DNA of 7,153 bases from Spirochaetes bacterium RBG_16_67_19 (GTDB taxonomy: Bacteria; Spirochaetota; Spirochaetia; SZUA-6; DRHE01): assembly GCA_001829505.1 (NCBI GenBank), contig MIBK01000062.1, positions 3,040-10,192 on the forward strand, in the 5' to 3' direction. A model generated the notes under the pieces. That model saw only the letters and a program-made list of their open reading frames with translations, made no database searches and was not told the origin of the DNA. Every line of letters begins with the position of its first letter. Positions within the stretch are counted from its first letter, which is position 1. Position numbers and translations under genes: made by a program. Of this stretch, positions 1 through 5,964 are shown one piece after another.

Positions 1-176
1 GGCTGCCCCGGAGCCTGCACCGCTTCGAAGGCCCCGTCGGCCAGCTGGTACCAGCGCCCCGCCAGGATCGTCCCTGTTTCCGCCGGTTGGAGCCTCACGC
101 AGCCGCCGGCCAGCAGGGCCGCCGTCAGGCAGAGCAGGAGGAAGAGTTTCTTAATAAGATTTGGCGAAGACCGCAA
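1..176 (-). CDS. Putative lipoprotein, N-terminal part (runs off the left edge)
   Basis: Reading leftward from the end of proS, an open frame encodes a lipoprotein-type signal peptide and then continues past the window edge, so the 3' end is missing. From the TTG at 174-176 there are 58 residues: a short n-region with two lysines (residues 9-10), a hydrophobic stretch (about 11-22), and LLAGGC ending at Cys26. Cys26 would be the lipidated residue after Lgt and signal peptidase II processing. The lipobox is imperfect because position -3 is Ala rather than Leu, a relaxation tolerated in spirochaetes. The mature part starts [20 protein letters not shown] and I do not recognise it. The start is uncertain. 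No ATG or GTG lies upstream of the hydrophobic core in this frame, TTG 176 has only a poor Shine-Dalgarno, and an ATT at 153-155 is the other option. With TTG the gene overlaps proS by 26 bases, which suggests co-transcription with proS and pfk. Confidence 0.6.
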   Translation of the reverse strand, partial: MRSSPNLIKKLFLLLCLTAALLAGGCVRLQPAETGTILAGRWYQLADGAFEAVQAPGQ

Positions 177-1581
177 TTTCTTTGGCCTGTTCCCCGCAGC
201 AGACGCAGCGGCGATCCTCGGGGGGTTCCCGGCCCAGAGGCAGGACCCGGATGGTGGCCTTGGTCTGGTCCTTGATTTTCGCCTCGCAGGCCGCATCGCC
301 GCACCAGCCGCTCTCGGCGAAGCCGCCGTCACCCTCCATGAAACCGCGGAACTCCTCGTAGTCGTCGATGCGGCGGGTGTTCTCCTTGCGGAAGGCCAGC
401 GCGCGGTGGAACAGGCCGGCCTGGATGTCGTCCAGCAGGGACTTCACCCGGCTCTCGGTCTCCTTTTCCGGTACGGGGATCTTCTCCAGGGTGTCCCGGC
501 GCACCAGCACGACCTGGCCCTTTTCCATGTCGCGCGGGCCGACCTCGATGCGCACCGGGATTCCGGAAAGCTCGGCCTCGGCGAACTTCCAGCCCGGCGA
601 GCTCTGGTCGTCGTCGAACAGCTCCACGGTGTGCGCGGCCCGCAGGCGCGCGGCCAGCTTGCCGGCGTAGCCCAGGACTTCGGTCTTGTTCTTGTTGGTG
701 AAGATCGGCACCAGGGCCACCTGGGTCGGGGCCAGGGCGGGCGGCAGCACCAGGCCGCGGTCGTCGGAGTGGGCCATGATCAGGGCGCCTACCAGGCGGG
801 TGGACACTCCCCAGGAGGTGGCCCAGACGTGGTCCAGCCCCCCTTCCTTGGTCTGAAAGGTCACCTCGAAGGCCTTGGCGAAGTTCTGCCCCAGGTTGTG
901 GGAGGTGCCGGCCTGCAGCGCCTTGCGGTCCTGCATCAGGCCCTCAATGGCGTAGGTCCGCACCGCGCCGGCGAACTTCTCGCTCTCGCTCTTGATTCCC
1001 GCCAGCACGGGCAGCGCCATGTACTCCTCGGCGAACTTCTTGTAGACCATGAGGATGCGCAGGGTCTCCTCCTGCGCCTCCTCGGCGGTGGCGTGCGCCG
1101 TGTGCCCCTCCTGCCACAGGAACTCGGTGGTGCGCAGGAACAGGCGGGTGCGCTTCTCCCAGCGCACCACGTTGGCCCACTGGTTGATCAGCAGGGGCAG
1201 GTCGCGCCAGGACTGGATCCACTTCTTGTACATGGCCCAGATGATGGTCTCGGAGGTGGGGCGCACCACCAGCGGCTCCTCCAGCTTCTCCCCGCCGGCG
1301 TGGGTCACCACGGCCAGCTCGGGGGAAAAGCCCTCCACGTGCTCGGCCTCCTTGCGCAGGAAGCTCTCGGGGATCAGCAGGGGGAAGTAGGCGTTCTGGT
1401 GCCCGGTTTCCTTGAACATGACGTCCAGCCGTTCGCGCATCTTCTCCCACAGAGCGTAGCCGCGCGGGCGGATGACCATGCAGCCCTTGACCGGGGCGTA
1501 GTCGGCCAGCCGGGACTGGAGCACGACGTCGATATACCACTGAGAGTAGTCCTTGGCGCGGGGGGTGATCTGTTCGGCCAT
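151..1581 (-). CDS. proS: Prolyl-tRNA synthetase, type 3 (archaeal/eukaryotic-like ProRS)
   Basis: This cytoplasmic class II aminoacyl-tRNA synthetase charges tRNA-Pro with proline using ATP. The 476-residue product lacks the large editing insertion of typical bacterial ProRS and matches the shorter type 3 form found in Thermus, Borrelia and archaea. The catalytic domain fills about residues 10-280, with the substrate-binding [10 protein letters not shown] segment (105-114), the motif 2 region around [21 protein letters not shown] (140-160) and a motif 3 region around [17 protein letters not shown] (260-276). The anticodon-binding domain (about 285-390) starts at [13 protein letters not shown]-terminal zinc-binding domain follows, with probable ligands Cys427, Cys432, Cys459 and Cys462. 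The chain ends in Tyr, a feature of this type, where the terminal tyrosine reaches the active site. ATG 1581 is chosen because the family consensus begins at [16 protein letters not shown]. The open frame extends 26 codons upstream, but that part is an out-of-frame read of the pfk 3' end. The start lies two bases after the pfk stop with no clear Shine-Dalgarno, which suggests translational coupling. Confidence 0.96.
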   Translation of the reverse strand: MAEQITPRAKDYSQWYIDVVLQSRLADYAPVKGCMVIRPRGYALWEKMRERLDVMFKETGHQNAYFPLLIPESFLRKEAEHVEGFSPELAVVTHAGGEKLEEPLVVRPTSETIIWAMYKKWIQSWRDLPLLINQWANVVRWEKRTRLFLRTTEFLWQEGHTAHATAEEAQEETLRILMVYKKFAEEYMALPVLAGIKSESEKFAGAVRTYAIEGLMQDRKALQAGTSHNLGQNFAKAFEVTFQTKEGGLDHVWATSWGVSTRLVGALIMAHSDDRGLVLPPALAPTQVALVPIFTNKNKTEVLGYAGKLAARLRAAHTVELFDDDQSSPGWKFAEAELSGIPVRIEVGPRDMEKGQVVLVRRDTLEKIPVPEKETESRVKSLLDDIQAGLFHRALAFRKENTRRIDDYEEFRGFMEGDGGFAESGWCGDAACEAKIKDQTKATIRVLPLGREPPEDRRCVCCGEQAKEIAVFAKSY

Positions 1582-1583
1582 GG

Positions 1584-2798
1584 CTACAGGTAGCGCCCGC
1601 CCATGCGCCGCTCCTCGCGGAACTTGGGGGCGAACTTGCCGGCCGGCCGGCCGAAGCACACTCCCAGCTCTTCGAACAAAGCCAGGCCGCTGGGCTCCAC
1701 GTGGCGCTGCACAATGGCGTTTTTGGTCTTCATGTAGACGATCTCCCCGCGGTGCACGCCGGCCACGGTCACCCCGGTGATGCCCTGGGCCAGCAGGCGC
1801 ACCGCCGCCGCCCCGGCCTCCTTGCCGAAGTTCACGTCGAAGGCCGAGGAGAAGCCCGAGCGTACCAGGTGGGTGGGCACCACCTCGCGGGCCTCAGGGA
1901 TCTCGTTGAGCGTGGGCACGAACTGCCCGGTCTCCTGCATGAAGGCCTTGATTTCCGGATCCTTCTTCATGCGCTCGTCCAGCTGCTGGCGCACGTACTT
2001 GCCCGCCCCGGCCAGCTTCTTGTGCCCGAAGGCGTCCGTGCCGGCGCTGGAATCGGTGAGGCTTTCCCCCTTGGCGTCCTGCAGGCCCTCGGCCACCACG
2101 ATGGTGTAGGTGCCGGCGCGCACGTCGCTCTCCCGGATGCGGCGCAGGAACACCTTCTTTAAATGCGCGTATACCACGTCGAAGTCCGCCGGCACCTCGG
2201 GGATCAGGATGCAGTCCGCGTCCGCGGCCAGTCCTCCGCGGAAGGCGGTGTGCCCTGCGTAGCGGCCGAACACCTCGACGATCATGATCCGGTTGTGGGT
2301 CCGGCCGGTGGTTTTCAGCTCGTCCACGAAGCGGGCGATGCGGTTGACCGCCGAGTCCCCGCCCACCGAGTAGGTCTGCAAGTCCAGGTCCATGGTCTTG
2401 GGGGCGTGCACGCAGGCGATGCCCCTCTCGGAAAGGTCCACCACCACGCTGCCGGTGTCGTCGCCGCCGGAGATGACCAGGCCGCCGATGTCGAACTTCG
2501 CCAGGCCGGCGGCGATGCGCTCGTACTTGGCCGGGTCGGGGATCTTCTTGACCGCCACCCGGGAGTGCCCGGCCTCGGAGCCGGCCAGCGCCGCGTTGAT
2601 CAGTTCCAGCCGGGAGACGTCCAGGTGCACCAGGCCCTTCATGTCCACCAGGTTGTAAAGCCCGGCGTAGCCGTTGGGGATGATGAAGGCCTTCAGCCCC
2701 AGCGCGGTGGCCATGCCGGCCGCGCCTTTGATCACCCCGTTGAGGCCTCCGCAGTCCCCACCGGAGGTGATGATCCCGATATTTTTGATCGAAGCCAT
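1584..2798 (-). CDS. pfkA: 6-phosphofructokinase, group III-like, probably pyrophosphate-dependent
   Basis: The enzyme phosphorylates fructose 6-phosphate to fructose 1,6-bisphosphate in glycolysis, and is reversible if pyrophosphate is the donor. The 404-residue product has the N-terminal phosphoryl-donor loop [10 protein letters not shown] (11-20), the second donor-site loop SGGDDTGS (110-117), the catalytic loop PKTMDLD (133-139, catalytic base Asp137), the sugar-phosphate motif EVFGRYAG (175-182) and a late His310/Arg313 pair matching the fructose-6-phosphate site. Two positions normally separate donors: Gly104 and Gly124 in ATP-using E. coli PfkA correspond here to Asp114 and Lys134, the pyrophosphate-type residues. 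The Asn of the usual TIDND motif is Leu138 here. The segment [12 protein letters not shown] (70-80) also departs from the GGTxLGSSR seen in most family members. ATG 2798 is supported by the immediate start of the fold ([12 protein letters not shown]) and by the promoter just upstream. There is no Shine-Dalgarno. The gene is first in a unit with proS. The symbol pfp would be used if pyrophosphate dependence were shown. Confidence 0.93.
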   Translation of the reverse strand: MASIKNIGIITSGGDCGGLNGVIKGAAGMATALGLKAFIIPNGYAGLYNLVDMKGLVHLDVSRLELINAALAGSEAGHSRVAVKKIPDPAKYERIAAGLAKFDIGGLVISGGDDTGSVVVDLSERGIACVHAPKTMDLDLQTYSVGGDSAVNRIARFVDELKTTGRTHNRIMIVEVFGRYAGHTAFRGGLAADADCILIPEVPADFDVVYAHLKKVFLRRIRESDVRAGTYTIVVAEGLQDAKGESLTDSSAGTDAFGHKKLAGAGKYVRQQLDERMKKDPEIKAFMQETGQFVPTLNEIPEAREVVPTHLVRSGFSSAFDVNFGKEAGAAAVRLLAQGITGVTVAGVHRGEIVYMKTKNAIVQRHVEPSGLALFEELGVCFGRPAGKFAPKFREERRMGGRYL

Positions 2799-2807
2799 TG
2801 GGGTGGC

Positions 2808-2837
2808 ATTTTACGGTGAGCTCCGGGCCTTCGTCAA
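2808..2837 (-). promoter_or_regulatory. Sigma70-type promoter for pfk, predicting a leaderless mRNA
   Basis: Read on the minus strand, a -35 box TTGACG (2832-2837, 5 of 6 consensus bases) and a -10 box TAAAAT (2808-2813, 5 of 6) are separated by 18 bases. The expected transcription start is near 2801, only a few bases before the ATG at 2798. The leader would be too short to hold a ribosome binding site, and none is visible. This is the strongest promoter match I saw in the window. The hexamers and spacing are seen directly; the start site and leaderless translation are inferred. Confidence 0.6.
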
Positions 2838-2841
2838 GCAA

Positions 2842-2863
2842 AGGCGGCCGGAGGCGGCCGGCC
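2842..2863. repeat. 10-bp tandem repeat with GC-rich hairpin
   Basis: AGGCGGCCGG occurs twice in immediate succession (2842-2851 and 2852-2861). The same bases form a hairpin with stem GGCCGG/CCGGCC (2846-2851 with 2858-2863) and a six-base loop. On the minus strand the hairpin is followed by a weak T-rich stretch (CGCCTTTGCTT), so it could serve as a terminator for the VOC-gene transcript just upstream of the pfk promoter. The repeat is certain; the terminator role is a guess. Confidence 0.5.
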
Positions 2864-2942
2864 CTACATCGGAAGACCTAGGCCGTCCCTCGGGCTAGCG
2901 GTCAAGCGCGGCCTGGGCTGAACGGGCGCCTCCAGCCGCGGG

Positions 2943-2970
2943 GCCGCAGTAGCGGAGCCGCATCAGCGGC
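2943..2970 (-). terminator. Tandem hairpins after the VOC gene, possible terminator
   Basis: Starting four bases beyond the stop codon of the 2974-3423 gene is an imperfect 14-bp tandem repeat (2943-2956 and 2957-2970, 11 of 14 bases identical). Each copy is itself a small hairpin: CCGC-AGTA-GCGG (2944-2955) and GCCGC-ATCA-GCGGC (2957-2970). There is no T-run, so this is not a canonical intrinsic terminator. It may stabilise the mRNA 3' end or act with a further imperfect hairpin at 2875-2903 (GACC...GGTC). Confidence 0.35.
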
Positions 2971-2973
2971 AGG

Positions 2974-3423
2974 TCAGACCCACCTCTGCAGCTCCAGGAT
3001 GTTGCCTTCCGGGTCGGTCAGATACACGAAAGTGATGGTCCCCGCCCCGGCCACCGGCACGGTGGTGAGGGGACCCACCTCGCCGCCCCCCGCGGCCAGG
3101 ACCGCCTCCCGGGCGGCGGCCACGTCCTCCACGGCGAAGGCGATGTGCCCGTAGCCCGGGCGGTTCACCGCCCGGTCGGGATCCCGCCCCTCGGGGAGGT
3201 ACTGGAAGATCTCCAGGGTCGGCCCGCTTTTCCCGCCTCCGGGCAGACGCAGGTGCAGGCCGCGGATGCGCGCGCCGGGCAATCCCGTAGCCAGCGCCAG
3301 CCATGCGCCTTGCAGGTCCCGCTCGGGGGGCACGGGCCGGCAGCCGAACACGCGCTCGTAGAACGCCGCCAGCTTCCGCCAGTCCCGGGCCACGAGGTTC
3401 AGATGAGCGAAGCGGGCCTTCAT
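2974..3423 (-). CDS. VOC-superfamily protein (glyoxalase/bleomycin-resistance/dioxygenase fold)
   Basis: This predicted cytoplasmic protein of 149 residues belongs to the vicinal-oxygen-chelate superfamily, whose members include glyoxalase I, fosfomycin and bleomycin resistance proteins, and ring-cleaving dioxygenases. It shows the two-half layout: an N-terminal module (HLNLVARDWRKLAAFYERVFG, with its His at residue 7) ending at TLEIFQY, and a second module starting at GYGHIAFAVEDV and ending at DPEGNILELQ. The metal-ligand pattern of glyoxalase I is intact as His7, Glu71, His93 and Glu144, so a metal-dependent enzyme is likely. The substrate cannot be told from sequence. ATG 3423 is chosen because the family fold starts there. 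The frame stays open far upstream, but only as a shadow of the preceding gene. That gene stops five bases before this start, so the two form one transcript. No Shine-Dalgarno is visible. Lactoylglutathione lyase would be a plausible but unproven name. Confidence 0.88.
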   Translation of the reverse strand: MKARFAHLNLVARDWRKLAAFYERVFGCRPVPPERDLQGAWLALATGLPGARIRGLHLRLPGGGKSGPTLEIFQYLPEGRDPDRAVNRPGYGHIAFAVEDVAAAREAVLAAGGGEVGPLTTVPVAGAGTITFVYLTDPEGNILELQRWV

Positions 3424-3428
3424 CGGAA

Positions 3429-4127
3429 TTACAGCTTGAGGGTCTCCACCATGTAGCGGATGCTCGCCCCGGCGGGGTCTTCCTCCGCGCGCTCCACCGC
3501 GATCACCAGGGACCGCCCGTCGGGGGCCAGCAGGATCTGGCGGATGCGGTAGCCGCGCACGCCTTCCCTCCAGTAATCCGGGTCGCCGGCCGTGTAGCTG
3601 CGGATGCCGCCGGAAGAGTCCTCCACGGTGATCACCAGGTGGAACGAGGACTTCACCCCCGTGCCCGAGCCGGCGCTGGACTGGTTGAGCACCACTTTGT
3701 ACTTCTTGTCCGCCTGGAAGTCGCGGAACTCCAGCTCGGCGAGGGGCTGGGCGCCGTCCAGCAGGATGTACAGCAGGCGTCCGGTCAGGGCGTGGTCGAT
3801 GCCGTACTTCCTTTTCAACGGGAGCACTTCGGCCAGCAGGTTGAACAGGGCGCCGCGCCCGTCGATGCCCGGCTCCACCGCGGTCTTGGCGGTGCTCTTG
3901 CGGGTCCCGCTGGGAACGAAGCGGTTGCGCGGCACGTCCACGGTGAAGATCTGCGCGTAGGGCAGGGAACCGGACTCGCGCACGCCGTACTGCGCGAACA
4001 TGAAGTATCTGCCGTCCGGCGAGAAGCCCAGGTTCTGGAACGCGGCCGCATCCCCGGCCAGCAGCGGGGACGCGGACAGGGCCAGTACGCAGGCCAGAAC
4101 GCAGGCCAGGAATCCCTTCTTGTGCAT
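3429..4127 (-). CDS. Secreted protein, DUF2259-like
   Basis: The 232-residue product begins with a clear Sec signal peptide: Lys3-Lys4, a hydrophobic core (about 6-19) and a probable cleavage site after SPLLA (residue 24). There is no lipobox Cys near the cleavage site, so a soluble periplasmic or exported protein is expected. The mature part opens with AFQNLGFSPDGRYFMFAQYG and ends with ILLAPDGRSLVIAVE, two strand-turn-strand motifs reminiscent of TolB/PD40-type propeller blades. Between them is a mixed region with no recognisable catalytic motif. The start of the mature part resembles DUF2259, a predicted secreted family of unknown function that I associate with spirochaetes; this is from memory, not a search. 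ATG 4127 is supported by an AGGAG sequence five bases upstream. It is the first gene of a pair with the VOC gene and diverges from the membrane-protein gene at 4240. Confidence 0.85.
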   Translation of the reverse strand: MHKKGFLACVLACVLALSASPLLAGDAAAFQNLGFSPDGRYFMFAQYGVRESGSLPYAQIFTVDVPRNRFVPSGTRKSTAKTAVEPGIDGRGALFNLLAEVLPLKRKYGIDHALTGRLLYILLDGAQPLAELEFRDFQADKKYKVVLNQSSAGSGTGVKSSFHLVITVEDSSGGIRSYTAGDPDYWREGVRGYRIRQILLAPDGRSLVIAVERAEEDPAGASIRYMVETLKL

Positions 4128-4132
4128 GGTGG

Positions 4133-4137
4133 CTCCT
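4133..4137 (-). promoter_or_regulatory. Shine-Dalgarno of the DUF2259-like gene
   Basis: On the minus strand AGGAG sits five bases before the ATG at 4127. It fixes that start and is one of only two strong ribosome binding sites visible in the window. Further upstream, TATATG (4141-4146) and TTCAGA (4165-4170) are 18 bases apart and could be weak promoter boxes. However, a start site from them would fall inside this Shine-Dalgarno, so I do not call a promoter. Confidence 0.75.
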
Positions 4138-4226
4138 ATTCATATATCGTACATTGCGCGGATTTCTGAAGTGGAAACGCGCGACCGCACTTGCCTCCCG
4201 GCCCCGCGGCATGTTATCCCTGAGGC

Positions 4227-4232
4227 GGAGGT
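4227..4232 (+). promoter_or_regulatory. Shine-Dalgarno that sets the GTG start at 4240
   Basis: GGAGGT lies seven bases before GTG 4240-4242, near-ideal spacing. It decides the start of the membrane-protein gene: the frame is open back to 4000, but the extra 80 codons overlap the divergent DUF2259-like gene and read as non-membrane, out-of-frame sequence. A poor -35/-10 pair (TTGCCT at 4191, TGTTAT at 4212, 15-base spacing) lies upstream and is not convincing. Confidence 0.8.
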
Positions 4233-4239
4233 CCGCACC

Positions 4240-5103
4240 GTGCCGCTGCGCCCGCAAAGCATCGTCCTGTGGTCGGGGTTCGTCCTGGCCGCGGGCCACC
4301 TGGTCTTCCTGGGGACGCTGGCCTGGCTGCTGCTGTTCGGGGCAAGGGCGGAGGCGCTGGCCGCGCTATCCGGCTCGAACGGGTTGCCCGGCCCGGCGGG
4401 CCAGCCGCCCTGGTGGACGCTCCTGGCCCGGCTGCCCTCCGCGCCGGCGGCCCTGGCCTGCGGGCTGGCCGGTATCCTGGCGGTGTCCGGCCTCGGGGTG
4501 GCGGCCGTGCCCCTGGTGGGCAGGCTGTTCCGGCGGACCTCCGCTCCGGAGCTTTTCTTTCTGATGCTTTTCCTGGCCTCCCTTTCCCTGGAGGTCTGGC
4601 GCGCCGCCAACCTGCTGTTCCACCTCCTGCCCGTGCCCGCGGCCGTCGCCTCGGCGGCCACGCGGGCCGTGCTCTTCGGCCGCCTTTTCGGGCTGTCCTG
4701 CCTGCTGGCCTCCAGCCTCTACGCGGCGGGGCTGAAGTACTCCCACTACCCGGCGGCCGCCGGGGCGGTGGTCCTCCTGGCCTTCACCCTGGCGGCGGTC
4801 CAGCCCGTGGACGCCACGACCCTGGCCCCCTCCTTCCTCTACGGGCTGGGCGACCCGCAGGGCTACCGGGCCATCGGGGCGGCCCTGGCCGCGCTGAGCG
4901 TGGCCAGCTTCCTGGCCGCGGCCCTGATCCGGCACAGCCCGCGCTTCGCCCTGGCCGGCGCGGGCGCCGCGCTGCTGCTGGCCGGCAGAGCCCTGGCCGG
5001 GTACGGCGCTTCCCCGGCGGCGGCGGCCTTCGGGGTGTTGGCCCTGGCGGCGGGGACATACCTTTTCGTGCGGCAGATCGCCGTCTATTACCTGTGGGTT
5101 TGA
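4240..5103 (+). CDS. Multi-spanning membrane protein of unknown function
   Basis: I do not recognise this 287-residue protein. From the GTG start it is dominated by hydrophobic segments, about eight by eye: residues 8-33, 69-93, 105-130, 145-165, 171-190, 211-229, 235-253 and 257-277. Between the first two is a Gly/Pro-rich loop (about 44-66) with paired Trp (58-59). Charged residues lie within or at the edge of membrane segments: Glu118 and Arg121 in the third (SLEVWRAAN), Arg142 and Arg148 at the start of the fourth (TRAVLFGRLFG), and Lys166 just after it. These could form an intramembrane polar site. The C-terminus ends in aromatic residues (YYLWV). It is the only plus-strand gene here, with its own strong ribosome binding site, and is therefore a separate transcription unit. 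It could be a transporter, a sensor or an enzyme with a buried active site; the sequence does not decide. Confidence 0.82.
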   Translation: MPLRPQSIVLWSGFVLAAGHLVFLGTLAWLLLFGARAEALAALSGSNGLPGPAGQPPWWTLLARLPSAPAALACGLAGILAVSGLGVAAVPLVGRLFRRTSAPELFFLMLFLASLSLEVWRAANLLFHLLPVPAAVASAATRAVLFGRLFGLSCLLASSLYAAGLKYSHYPAAAGAVVLLAFTLAAVQPVDATTLAPSFLYGLGDPQGYRAIGAALAALSVASFLAAALIRHSPRFALAGAGAALLLAGRALAGYGASPAAAAFGVLALAAGTYLFVRQIAVYYLWV

Positions 5104-5126
5104 TGGACGAGGGAAAACCGGCTGGT

Positions 5127-5143
5127 GGCCGCGCTCAGCGGCC
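5127..5143. terminator. Hairpin between convergent genes, possible bidirectional terminator
   Basis: GGCCGC (5127-5132) and GCGGCC (5138-5143) form a perfect six-base stem around a five-base loop. It lies between the stop of the plus-strand membrane-protein gene (5103) and the last codons of the convergent minus-strand gene, whose stop (5135-5137) lies in the loop. On the minus strand a TTTT follows about ten bases later; on the plus strand there is no T-run. Termination is plausible from position but not shown. Confidence 0.35.
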
Positions 5144-5770
5144 CAGGAGCTGTGTGGCCAGGAAGCCGGTGCCCACCGGCAGGAGCAGGTTGTCGAAGTC
5201 GCGCACGGGGATCATCTCCAGGGCGGTGGCCGCCAGCGCCAGCAGCAGCGCCTTCCAGGGGCTGCCGGTCAGGCGCAGGCAGCTCAGCAGCACGGCCGCG
5301 AAGCAGGCCAGGCTGCCGGCGACGGTCTTGCCGCGAGTTCCCGGAATCCGCGGGGTGTGGAACATCTTCCCGGCCAGGCTGGCCAGCCCGTCGCCGAAGG
5401 CCAGCGCGTACACGGCGATGGCCGCCGCGGTGGAGGGGTAGAGCAGCAGCGCCAGCATGGCCCCCAGTCCCAGGGTGACCGGCCCGATCACGAAGTGGCC
5501 CCGGTCGCGCTCCCGCGAGGCCAGCACGGTCAGGTCGGAGACGATGAAAACGGTGCGCCCGGTGATGCGCATCTTTTCCGCGAACACGTAGAACAGGGTC
5601 CCGGTCGCCAGCAGGGCCACCGTGGCCGACAGGTTGAAGGAGGCCAGCATCGGCACCAGGGCGATGAGCAGGTGCAGCCCCTTGCGGACGATCTCGCCCC
5701 GCAGGGTGTCGACCGTGGTTTGGGGTCTGCTGAGTACAAGGTGCCTGACTGGAGCTGCCGGGTTTGCCAT
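5135..5770 (-). CDS. CTP-dependent polyprenol/phytol-kinase-like or CDP-DAG-synthase-like membrane protein
   Basis: This 211-residue integral membrane protein has the motif set of the SEC59/DUF56 group (dolichol kinase, phytol kinase and relatives often labelled phosphatidate cytidylyltransferase). These enzymes use CTP or another nucleotide to activate or phosphorylate a lipid alcohol in the membrane. Motifs in order are RKGLH (29-33), GDGLAS (126-131), RGKTVAGS (146-153) and E-x5-D-x-DN-x3-P (Glu185, Asp191, Asp193, Asn194, Pro198). About seven hydrophobic segments separate them. The length fits small bacterial members. Substrate choice between a polyprenol, phytol-like alcohol, diacylglycerol and phosphatidate cannot be read from sequence. 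The start is ATG 5770; a TTG immediately before it would add one residue. No Shine-Dalgarno is evident, so the start is moderately sure. It lies downstream of lgt but is separated by 194 AT-rich bases, so it may have its own promoter. Confidence 0.85.
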   Translation of the reverse strand: MANPAAPVRHLVLSRPQTTVDTLRGEIVRKGLHLLIALVPMLASFNLSATVALLATGTLFYVFAEKMRITGRTVFIVSDLTVLASRERDRGHFVIGPVTLGLGAMLALLLYPSTAAAIAVYALAFGDGLASLAGKMFHTPRIPGTRGKTVAGSLACFAAVLLSCLRLTGSPWKALLLALAATALEMIPVRDFDNLLLPVGTGFLATQLLGR

Positions 5771-5964
5771 CAATCTGCTCGTCTCGCAAGGAATATTTGC
5801 AAGAATCAGACCATTGATCGGCAGATTCTTCTAAAACTAATCACTTTCATCTCAAGCAATTAGAATGAGTCCCCGGCGGGGGCGCGGCTGCATTTGCGAG
5901 GATTGTATGAAATAGCATACTTTCTTTTCACGGAAAAAGGAGAGCCCGCCCGCCCCGACCCGGC
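5771..5964. promoter_or_regulatory. AT-rich intergenic region with several inverted repeats
   Basis: This stretch between lgt and the kinase-like gene is much richer in A and T than its flanks and holds no gene I can support. Inverted repeats seen are AAGAATC/GATTCTT (5801-5807, 5824-5830), AATCTGC/GCAGATT (5772-5778, 5821-5827), CTCGCAA/TTGCGAG (5783-5789, 5894-5900), GTATG/CATAC (5905-5909, 5916-5920) and CCCC/GGGG (5871-5874, 5878-5881). A minus-strand -35-like TTGAGA (5850-5855, 5 of 6) has only a poor -10 (TAGAAG, 5828-5833) 16 bases downstream. The region probably carries the lgt transcript end and the promoter or leader of the 5135-5770 gene. The repeats are observed; their roles are inferred. 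Confidence 0.45.

Noticed and set aside
406..1593. Plus-strand open frame of about 395 codons opposite proS
   Set aside because: It is antisense to a certain gene. Its product is a low-complexity Gly/His/Leu/Gln-rich sequence typical of GC-rich shadow frames, with no domain and no ribosome binding site.
1583..1594. GCTAC/GTAGC inverted repeat at the pfk-proS junction
   Set aside because: Only two bases separate the arms, so a five-base stem cannot form, and most of it is the pfk coding end. It is probably chance.
1584..1659. Longer ProRS starting at ATG 1659
   Set aside because: The additional 26 residues are an out-of-frame reading of the pfk 3' end and do not match the family N-terminus, which begins at 1581.
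3303..4169. Plus-strand open frame of about 288 codons opposite the DUF2259-like gene
   Set aside because: It is antisense and lacks recognisable motifs. The minus-strand frame has a signal peptide, a Shine-Dalgarno and family resemblance.
4000..4239. Longer N-terminus for the membrane protein starting at ATG 4000
   Set aside because: It would overlap the divergent gene by 128 bases and add non-membrane sequence. GTG 4240 has an excellent Shine-Dalgarno.
2974..4299. A 441-residue fusion of an upstream domain with the VOC protein
   Set aside because: The part before residue 293 is an Arg/Pro-rich out-of-frame read of the DUF2259-like gene. The VOC fold begins exactly at ATG 3423.
4269..5441. 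Plus-strand open frame of about 390 codons across the membrane-protein and kinase-like genes
   Set aside because: It is Gly/Arg/Pro-rich and out of frame with two well-supported genes on opposite strands; such long frames are expected at this GC content.
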